DNA from: an uncultured Lachnospiraceae bacterium
GTDB taxonomy: Bacteria; Bacillota; Clostridia; Lachnospirales; Lachnospiraceae
Direction of reading: 5' to 3'
Assembly: GCA_902463835.1 (NCBI GenBank)
Contig: CABQGZ010000200.1
Span: forward strand, 1-6,471
DNA: 6,471 nt
A program made the position numbers and the translations under genes. A model generated the notes under the pieces. That model saw only the letters and a program-made list of their open reading frames with translations. It had not been told where the DNA came from and did no database searches. This document shows positions 1 through 5,436 of this stretch, piece by piece (within the stretch, counting starts at the first letter, position 1; each line of letters opens with the position of its first letter).

Positions 1-612
1 AAGCTTTACGGCAGCGCGCAAAATGAGAAAAACTTTTCTTATCTGCATATCATGAACGGCATCGGCTTGGGGTGTGTGCTGGATAATAAACTGTATAATG
101 GCAATTTTGGTCAGAGCGGTGAGATCGGTCATACCTCCATTAACTATATGGGCTCCCGCTGCGAATGTGGAAATGTTGGCTGTCTCGAGCTGTACGCAAA
201 CGTAGAGAACCTGAAGGCCCGGGCCCTGGAATTGGAGAAGACACTGCATGTGGCAGTTCCCTTGAGACCAGGAGAGAAGCTGGACTGGCTCGCTATTGTA
301 GACGGGGCCAACAGAGGAAATGTGACAGCAATGCTGGCACTGGAAGAGTTTTGCGACTACATCGCTCATGCGATGACAAATATTGTGAATCTGCTGGACT
401 TCTCCTACATTATTGTGGGATATGATTCTAATGTGCGGGGGGATGCCCTGGAACGGCTTTTGAATGAAAAGATCCAGGAGCGGGTGCTGAATTCGGATTA
501 CCGCAAAATTAACGTAAAGCACTCCACATTTGGTGGAGACGCGCCTTTGATCGGTGCCATTGCGTATTGCGCGGAGAAGATATTTGATGCTTCACTGCCT
601 GCTTTTTTCTAG
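1..612 (+). CDS. ROK-family protein, C-terminal part (probable NagC/XylR-type transcriptional repressor), 5' end outside window
   Basis: The frame is open from the first base and ends with TAG at 610-612, giving 203 visible residues. The ATG at position 52 lies inside the conserved core, so it is not the real start. Seen: a glycine-rich loop (NGIGLGCVLDNKLYNG), then GEIGH, then the ROK zinc motif CxCGxxGCxE, with the zinc-ligand candidates being His at codon 130 and Cys at codons 160, 166 and 181. The C-terminal part ends in the usual GGDAPLIGA helix region. Known of the family: ROK proteins are sugar kinases or sugar-responsive repressors with an added N-terminal winged helix. After the zinc motif this one reads LELYAN, like the repressor XylR (WELYAS), and lacks the SG that kinases usually carry there, so I favour a repressor. 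About half of a normal 390-400 residue repressor is missing, including any DNA-binding domain. Inferred: it controls the adjacent surface enzyme gene. Confidence 0.88.
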   Translation, partial: KLYGSAQNEKNFSYLHIMNGIGLGCVLDNKLYNGNFGQSGEIGHTSINYMGSRCECGNVGCLELYANVENLKARALELEKTLHVAVPLRPGEKLDWLAIVDGANRGNVTAMLALEEFCDYIAHAMTNIVNLLDFSYIIVGYDSNVRGDALERLLNEKIQERVLNSDYRKINVKHSTFGGDAPLIGAIAYCAEKIFDASLPAFF

Positions 613-664
613 GAATCGTACAGAATAATGCAAAAATCGTCACCAAAATGAGCAAAAAATAGGA

Positions 665-693
665 TTGCCAATTTAATAAACAGCCTTTAAAAT
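665..693 (+). promoter_or_regulatory. Predicted sigma-A promoter of the surface enzyme gene
   Basis: TTGCCA (665-670), a 17-bp spacer and TAAAAT (688-693) match the sigma-A consensus at five of six bases in each box with ideal spacing. Transcription would begin near 700, giving a leader of only about 20 bases before the ATG at 720. No terminator hairpin is visible between the ROK stop and this site, so readthrough from the ROK gene is also possible. Confidence 0.55.
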
Positions 694-706
694 TGCAAAT
701 AAAAAA

Positions 707-712
707 AGGAGG
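707..712 (+). promoter_or_regulatory. Ribosome binding site that fixes the start at 720
   Basis: AGGAGG lies 7 bases upstream of the ATG at 720. The same frame also extends upstream to a TTG at 693, but that codon has no ribosome binding site and overlaps the predicted -10 box. Starting there would also place the ribosome binding site inside the coding sequence and add nine residues to the signal peptide. ATG 720 is therefore the start. Confidence 0.9.
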
Positions 713-719
713 TTTATTT

Positions 720-3700
720 ATGGACTCAAAAAAACTAAGGTGTATGAAGCGGTTGGCAAAGACCCTGCTGTGCCTGCTTCTGGCGGTGGCGATGTGTTCC
801 GGAACCTATCTGGCGGCTTTTGAAGGAAGTAATCCATCGGTGAAAGCTGCGGAGGAAGAGCTGGAAAATGTCGCTAGGAACAAAGCGGTGACGGCCACGG
901 ACTCTATGGCGGGCGGTGGCCTGTACGATCCGTCTCATCTTACGGATGGTAAGTACGGCAATTATCCGGCGGAGCAGCAGCTGGGCTGGAATGTCAGCGC
1001 CCGGGAAAGTGCCACCATTGATCTTGGCGGTACTGCCAGCATCAGCAAGGTGGTTCTGTATCCCGTGACATTTGAGCAGGGGAAGTTTTTCCCTACGGCG
1101 TATACGATATCTGTCTCTGTGGACGGTGAAGAATGGATTAAGGTGGGAGAGGCTTCCGATGTGCCGGAGGTGGGAACCACTCCACAGGAGATTGTTTTCG
1201 AGACGGTGGATGCGGCTCTGGTGAAAGTGGAGGTGACGCCCCGAGATGTGGTGGAGAAGGATGGCAGTACCAGCACCTATGCTCAGGTCAGTGAGGTGGA
1301 GGTGTATGGTGTGAAAGGCAGTCAGCAGCCTCCTGTCAGTGACACCACCCTGGGACTTCAGGATTACGCGCTGGACGGATATCTGAATCTGGCATTGAAT
1401 AAAGAAGGAGTTACTGCTTCCGATGACAATGCGCATTTTGGCAAGGCGGCCAAGCATGTTGTAGACGGGATTCTGGAGGATACAGATCTTTTTGGATGGG
1501 ATACGTATGGCTCCCAGGGCATTGCCTGGCTGCAGATTGACCTGGACGGCATCTGTAATATTGAGCGTGTGGTAGTGTATCCCTTTTGGACCTCCAAGGC
1601 GGTTGGCGAATATTTCCCGGCGGAATATCAGCTGCAGCTCTCTGTGGACGGCGAGAATTTTACTACGATAGACACCTACAAGAATCCCGATCCCCGGGGC
1701 TATGTGACGGGGGCGGTGATACATGATTTTGCTGAGACGGAAGCGCGTTATGTCCGCATCAATGTGACGAAAGCGAATCCGAAGCTCTGGGCGGAATATG
1801 GAAATGACCCGATGCCTCATTCTCAGATTGGCGAGGTGAATGTGTATGGCTTTTCCAGGAATATTGGGTCATACGATCCTTACATCCCGGCGGGAAGCGT
1901 TGATCGGAATCTTGCCCTTGGCAAGAGCGCGGTTGCTACGGATGACAATGCCCAGTGGGGGATGGCAGCTGCCCATACCACAGACGGTCTGCTTACCAAT
2001 ACAGATCCTTATGGGTGGTCCACAAACCAGTCAGCAGATGAAAAGACGGGGATCGCGGATCTGACAATTGACCTTAAGAACTCTGCGGCGCTCAGCCGTT
2101 TTGTGGTATATCCGTTCTACATCGGAGCGGATGTGGGCGTATACTTCCCGCGCGCATATGAGATTCAGGTTTCGGAGGATGGAGAAACATTTACAACCGT
2201 TGCATCCAAAGCTGGAAATACACATGTGACACGTCCGCAGATAATTGATCTGGATCAGAAGGTGAGCGGACGCTATGTGCGTCTGCATGTTACCAGCGGC
2301 GGTTACAACGGGGATTCCGGACTGCCCTATTGTACGCAGGTTGGCGAGGTGAGTGTGTACGGTGTTTATGAAGCGGAAGCTGCTTCCATCAATAAGACGG
2401 CCTTGCGCATGATCCCCGGAGATAAAGATTATCTTAAGATAAGTTACTACGGGATCGGTGAGCCAAAGGTGACTTATAAGTCTGAGAATTCATCCATTGC
2501 CAGCGTGTCAGAGGATGGCGAGGTAATCGCTGTTGCGTATGGAAACACTACCATTCATGTAAAAGAGGCCACTACCGGCGCAGAGTATGAGGTATCGGTT
2601 CTGGTAGATAATTATGTGGCCACGGAGAACTTTATGATCACTGCGTTCTGGCCAATCCAGAACTATAATATCAATGATGACTATCTTGATAAAATGCAGG
2701 AGGCAGGGATCACCAATATTCAGCTGAACTTCGTGCTTAACACGGCCAATTACAAGGATAATATGACCATTGCGCAGATGGCCTACGAGCGCGGCATGGG
2801 CATTACGGTCAGTGAAAAGGCATGGGGCTGGGGCGCGATTGCTGATTTTACAGATGAACAGATCTATCAGGAAGCGTTAAAATATTCCCATGTACCTGGT
2901 GTGATCGGTTATTACGTGATTGATGAGCCGGCAAGTGCGGCACCCTTTGCCCACTGCTTTGCTCCGATCAAGAAGGCAATGCCCACTGCGGATGTACACT
3001 TGAATTTTGTGCCGAATATGGCCAATTATACAAGCTTACTGGATCTGGTTGGCAAGGATCTGGATTATCTGATGTGGGACTCCTACATCTATCCCAACAG
3101 TGGTTGTCTGGAGGCGAATCTCTTTAAAACCAGCGATGAAGCCCGCAAGCTGGCGCTGAAATATGGCGTGAAGACAGCACAGTTTATTCAGTCCTGTGGT
3201 TTTAACGGCGCGTTTCGTAAGCCCAATGGCAATGAAATCCGCTACAATGTAAGCGCAGCCATTGCGTACGGCAATAAGCAGCTTGCATATTTTACATACC
3301 GTATCCCTGAGGATGTAGGAGAGACCTTTACTTCAGCGATTGTAAATGCAGATGGTTCCAAGACGGAGATTTTTGACGATGTGGCTGAAATCAACAATGC
3401 AGTGCTGAAGCTTGGACCGACACTCATGAGTCTGGAGGCGCTGGAAGTGTATCACACCGGACGGGAAAGCGGAGCCAACAATCCATTGCCAAAGGACTTT
3501 TTCCTTCAGCCTGCCGAGGGTACAGATCTGATCGTATCCTACATGCGAAACGGGAAGACGAAGCAGAATTACGTAATGCTGGTAAACCGTGATTATGAGA
3601 AGGAAGCGGCTGTGGACTTTACTGTGGCAGAGGAGATCTCTTCCCTGGAATACATCAGCGAAGAAAATGGAGAGGCTACCCCTCTGGCTGGCAGTGGACA

Positions 3701-5240
3701 GGAGTATTCCGCAATTCTGGAACCGGGTGGACGCATCCTGATCAAAGTTCCGGCGGACTATGACTGGACGCCGAATTACGGAGAATTTGTCGAGACACCG
3801 GCCGGGGAAAATGCGGCTCTGAGTGAAAATACTTCTGTGACAGCACGGGGAAAGAATCCCTATCAGCTGACAGATGGAGCGCGTATTCCCAATACTTATA
3901 CGGACGGCTGTGGTCTGCCCGGATTTACTGCTGACGTAGAGAATGGGGTGACAGTTACTCTGAACTTTGGCGGCAATCAGACTATGAATCGTGTGGATCT
4001 GTATCCTGGAAGCACGGATAAGTTCCCAAGTGATTTTACGCTGGAGGGTTCTGCGGATGGTACTGAGTGGAAGACTATTTTGGAAAAAACAGGGTACAAG
4101 CCGGATGCAAATGAGGCGACAGTGCTGAAGTTTGATACAGCGAAGTATCGGTATCTGCGTTTGAACGTGAAGGGGACGCCCTCCGGGAAACTGCAGCTGT
4201 GCGAACTGGAGGTCTACCACGATGACGGCAGTATGCCTGCCCTGCATCCTCTGAATGGAGCGATGGAAGTGGATAAAGAGCTCAAACCGCAGGATAACCT
4301 TGCCCGGGCGGAAGGTGTAAAGACACTGTATTCCGACAGCAATGAGGCGGCACCTTACTGGCTGAATAAAAATATCAATGATGGCATTGGCTATGATGCC
4401 ATTGGCAGGGGAAATGCGGGGTGGTGCAGTCTTGTGAACCGCCTCAGCGCAGTGGAGGAAGCATGGGTTGGCTATGATCTTGGCAAGACAAAAAACATCG
4501 ATAAGGTGATTGTGTTTAACGCGTGGGATGACCGCGGAGCCAAAAAAGCGGAATGCTTCCCGGCTGATTACTGTGTGGAAGTATCGAGAGACGGTGAGAA
4601 CTGGGTGCCTGTGTATGCTGTGTATAATGACAGCAATTGGGAGCAGGTAGGCGCGCGCGTCATGGAGTTTGAGTCGGTTGCGGCACGCTATGTACGTTTC
4701 CGGGGTACTCGTCTTGGGCGCTGCGGAGAAGGATTTGCCTTGCAGCTTTCTGAACTGGAGGTGTACGGAACGGATTATGACGGGCCGGAGCTGGAGGACT
4801 ATGAGACTGCAAAACAGGCCCTTGCTGCGTACAGGGCAGAAAAAAATGATAAGGATTACCGGGAAGCTCAGATTGCGGAACTGGATGCAGCTGTGGAGGC
4901 AGGAAATGCAGCCATTGACCAGGCGGCTACGGCAGATGCGATCCTGGCAGCGTTGGAGACGGCGAAAAAAGCCATGGATGCGGTGAAAACAGACGCTCAA
5001 TTGACTGCGGAAGAGAATGCGGCAGGAGAGAAAGACAAGGACGACACCACAGACAAGAATGACACCACAGACAACACAGATAAAAAAGATCCAGCAGTGG
5101 ACAATAAGGATAGTGACAGCCCGAAAACGGGGGATGAGTTTGATATTGTGATGTACGTGGTATTGCTGGCGGCAGCTGTTCTTGGCATTGCGGTGCTTGG
5201 AATGCTTGGCTGGAAGAAAAGCAAAAGAGTAAATAGATAA
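720..5240 (+). CDS. Sortase-anchored modular surface protein: five F5/8 type C (CBM32-like) modules around a putative glycoside hydrolase barrel
   Basis: The protein has 1506 residues. Signal peptide: basic start, hydrophobic core about 15-26, cleavage likely between 33 and 44. Modules: F5/8 type C at about 50-198, 223-378 and 397-550; Big2-like at 554-632; an eight-stranded alpha/beta barrel at about 637-905; a beta-sandwich at about 920-1016 (LEPGGRILIKV); F5/8 type C at 1031-1168 and 1193-1351; a FIVAR-like helical segment at 1361-1425; an Asp/Lys/Thr linker; SPKTGDE at 1467-1473; a membrane helix at about 1476-1498; then a basic tail. Each binding module starts NLA-like and ends in EVxVYG or a close variant. 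Inferred: an extracellular glycan-binding hydrolase linked to the cell wall. The barrel carries IDEP at 734-737, so Glu736 is the probable general acid. I cannot assign a GH family or substrate. It lies downstream of a ROK regulator and is closed by its own terminator. Secretion and anchoring are secure; enzymatic activity is less so. Confidence 0.9.
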   Translation: MDSKKLRCMKRLAKTLLCLLLAVAMCSGTYLAAFEGSNPSVKAAEEELENVARNKAVTATDSMAGGGLYDPSHLTDGKYGNYPAEQQLGWNVSARESATIDLGGTASISKVVLYPVTFEQGKFFPTAYTISVSVDGEEWIKVGEASDVPEVGTTPQEIVFETVDAALVKVEVTPRDVVEKDGSTSTYAQVSEVEVYGVKGSQQPPVSDTTLGLQDYALDGYLNLALNKEGVTASDDNAHFGKAAKHVVDGILEDTDLFGWDTYGSQGIAWLQIDLDGICNIERVVVYPFWTSKAVGEYFPAEYQLQLSVDGENFTTIDTYKNPDPRGYVTGAVIHDFAETEARYVRINVTKANPKLWAEYGNDPMPHSQIGEVNVYGFSRNIGSYDPYIPAGSVDRNLALGKSAVATDDNAQWGMAAAHTTDGLLTNTDPYGWSTNQSADEKTGIADLTIDLKNSAALSRFVVYPFYIGADVGVYFPRAYEIQVSEDGETFTTVASKAGNTHVTRPQIIDLDQKVSGRYVRLHVTSGGYNGDSGLPYCTQVGEVSVYGVYEAEAASINKTALRMIPGDKDYLKISYYGIGEPKVTYKSENSSIASVSEDGEVIAVAYGNTTIHVKEATTGAEYEVSVLVDNYVATENFMITAFWPIQNYNINDDYLDKMQEAGITNIQLNFVLNTANYKDNMTIAQMAYERGMGITVSEKAWGWGAIADFTDEQIYQEALKYSHVPGVIGYYVIDEPASAAPFAHCFAPIKKAMPTADVHLNFVPNMANYTSLLDLVGKDLDYLMWDSYIYPNSGCLEANLFKTSDEARKLALKYGVKTAQFIQSCGFNGAFRKPNGNEIRYNVSAAIAYGNKQLAYFTYRIPEDVGETFTSAIVNADGSKTEIFDDVAEINNAVLKLGPTLMSLEALEVYHTGRESGANNPLPKDFFLQPAEGTDLIVSYMRNGKTKQNYVMLVNRDYEKEAAVDFTVAEEISSLEYISEENGEATPLAGSGQEYSAILEPGGRILIKVPADYDWTPNYGEFVETPAGENAALSENTSVTARGKNPYQLTDGARIPNTYTDGCGLPGFTADVENGVTVTLNFGGNQTMNRVDLYPGSTDKFPSDFTLEGSADGTEWKTILEKTGYKPDANEATVLKFDTAKYRYLRLNVKGTPSGKLQLCELEVYHDDGSMPALHPLNGAMEVDKELKPQDNLARAEGVKTLYSDSNEAAPYWLNKNINDGIGYDAIGRGNAGWCSLVNRLSAVEEAWVGYDLGKTKNIDKVIVFNAWDDRGAKKAECFPADYCVEVSRDGENWVPVYAVYNDSNWEQVGARVMEFESVAARYVRFRGTRLGRCGEGFALQLSELEVYGTDYDGPELEDYETAKQALAAYRAEKNDKDYREAQIAELDAAVEAGNAAIDQAATADAILAALETAKKAMDAVKTDAQLTAEENAAGEKDKDDTTDKNDTTDNTDKKDPAVDNKDSDSPKTGDEFDIVMYVVLLAAAVLGIAVLGMLGWKKSKRVNR
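867..2366 (+). repeat. Three tandem F5/8 type C (CBM32-like) modules, N-terminal set
   Basis: Modules at about 867-1313, 1386-1853 and 1908-2366 share the same plan: NLALxK-like start, a DDN or TD stretch, GW, a VVxYP strand, a FPxxYxxxxSxDGExF hairpin, and a YVR-like strand before the closing VYG. The second and third are the closest pair (NLALNK/NLALGK, DDNA, DTDLFGW/NTDPYGW, GEYFPAEY/GVYFPRAY), which suggests a more recent duplication. Members of this fold usually bind terminal or internal sugars, often galactose or GalNAc, but the ligand cannot be read here. Confidence 0.85.
2628..3455 (+). other. Putative catalytic barrel of the surface protein
   Basis: Eight strand-like segments follow in order: FMITAFWP, ITNIQLNF, MGITVSEKAWGWG, VIGYYVIDEPAS, DVHLNFVPNM, YLMWDSYIYP, VKTAQFIQSCG and QLAYFTYRIP. 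Strand 4 ends in Asp735-Glu736-Pro737, where clan GH-A enzymes place their acid/base Glu. Strand 6 ends near Asp787. Strand 7 ends in Gln824-Ser-Cys and has no obvious nucleophile Glu. Trp702 and Trp704 after strand 3 could form a sugar platform. The fold assignment is by pattern only; the family is unassigned. Confidence 0.7.
3810..4770 (+). repeat. Two further F5/8 type C modules, C-terminal to the barrel
   Basis: Modules at about 3810-4223 and 4296-4770 keep the FPxDF/FPADY hairpin, the DGxxW strand, the YLRL/YVRF strand and the closing LCELEVYH / LSELEVYG. They diverge more from each other and from the N-terminal three. The fourth is short and the fifth carries an insertion around its GW region, so their ligands may differ from those of the N-terminal set. 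Confidence 0.8.
5043..5078 (+). repeat. Two-copy 18-base tandem repeat in the wall-spanning linker
   Basis: 5043-5060 and 5061-5078 share their first 14 bases and differ only near the end. They encode DTTDKN and DTTDNT. They sit in the Asp/Lys/Thr-rich linker between the helical segment and the sorting signal, a place where short repeats set linker length. Confidence 0.75.
5118..5237 (+). other. Cell wall sorting signal (SPKTG type)
   Basis: SPKTGDE, a hydrophobic segment of about 22 residues (VMYVVLLAAAVLGIAVLG core) and the basic end KKSKRVNR form a complete sortase signal. The pentapeptide is SPKTG, not LPXTG. SPKTG/PPKTG signals are known substrates of class B sortases such as C. difficile SrtB. 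No sortase gene lies in this window. Confidence 0.9.
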
Positions 5241-5260
5241 GTTATAGTTTATTGGGAGAG

Positions 5261-5314
5261 AGCGGCTTGGATAGAGGCAGAAATCTGCCTCTAACCGGCT
5301 GCTTTATTCTATTT
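5261..5314 (+). terminator. Intrinsic terminator of the surface enzyme gene
   Basis: A perfect 9-bp stem (TAGAGGCAG 5272-5280, CTGCCTCTA 5285-5293) with a 4-base loop is extended by an outer stem between AGCGGCT.GG (5261-5270) and CCGGCTGCT (5295-5303), with two wobble pairs and one bulged T. A T-rich run, TTTATTCTATTT, follows at once. It lies 20 bases after the stop codon at 5240 and separates this unit from the downstream gene. Confidence 0.88.
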
Positions 5315-5329
5315 AATTGAGAGAATTAA
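5313..5329. promoter_or_regulatory. Small inverted repeat upstream of the hydrolase promoter
   Basis: TTAATT (5313-5318) and AATTAA (5324-5329) are perfect inverted copies around GAGAG. The repeat ends 11 bases before the -35 box, so it could be an operator or activator site. It is short and AT-rich, so chance is a real alternative. Confidence 0.3.
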
Positions 5330-5340
5330 TAATAGCCAGA

Positions 5341-5370
5341 TTGACGCCATATTCTCTGGTATGATATGAT
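5341..5370 (+). promoter_or_regulatory. Predicted sigma-A promoter of the hydrolase gene
   Basis: TTGACG (5341-5346), an 18-bp spacer and TATGAT (5365-5370) each match consensus at five of six bases. Transcription should begin near 5377, giving a leader of about 60 bases that contains the hairpin at 5383-5418. With the terminator just upstream, this gene is probably transcribed on its own. Confidence 0.7.
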
Positions 5371-5382
5371 TTTATAAAAAAG

Positions 5383-5418
5383 AAACCGATATGACCCCTT
5401 GTAGTGGGTCAACGGTTT
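5383..5418 (+). promoter_or_regulatory. Leader hairpin between promoter and ribosome binding site
   Basis: The lower stem AAACCG (5383-5388) pairs with CGGTTT (5413-5418). The upper stem TGACCC (5392-5397) pairs with GGGTCA (5406-5411). A 3-by-1 internal loop separates them, and the apical loop is 8 bases. Only TTTTC follows before the ribosome binding site. It could be a weak attenuator, an mRNA-stabilising element, or a DNA operator with TGACCC half-sites. Confidence 0.6.
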
Positions 5419-5420
5419 TC

Positions 5421-5430
5421 AGGAGGAGGT
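5421..5430 (+). promoter_or_regulatory. Strong ribosome binding site of the hydrolase gene
   Basis: AGGAGGAGGT contains two overlapping AGGAGG cores; the downstream one (5424-5429) is 7 bases from ATG 5437. It begins three bases after the leader hairpin, so the hairpin could affect ribosome access. Translation initiation should be efficient when the site is free. Confidence 0.9.
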
Positions 5431-5436
5431 ACCAAG

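Noticed and set aside
165..425. Open frame of 86 codons on the + strand inside the ROK gene
   Set aside because: It is out of frame with the ROK zinc motif region and has no ribosome binding site or domain.
613..664. Terminator after the ROK gene
   Set aside because: I found no stable hairpin followed by a T run in this stretch.
693..719. TTG at 693 as an earlier start for the surface protein
   Set aside because: It has no ribosome binding site, overlaps the predicted -10 box and would place the real AGGAGG inside the coding sequence.
735..1820. Long open frame of 361 codons on the - strand
   Set aside because: It lies wholly antisense to the F5/8 type C modules, its protein has no recognisable domain, and it reflects codon bias of the real gene.
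3333..5000. Open frame of 555 codons on the - strand
   Set aside because: It is antisense to the barrel and the C-terminal modules; its translation is rich in Arg, His, Ile and Cys with no domain pattern.
5383..5420. The leader hairpin as a strong intrinsic terminator or known riboswitch
   Set aside because: Only four T residues follow it, the stem is interrupted, and no known riboswitch core is recognisable in so short a leader.
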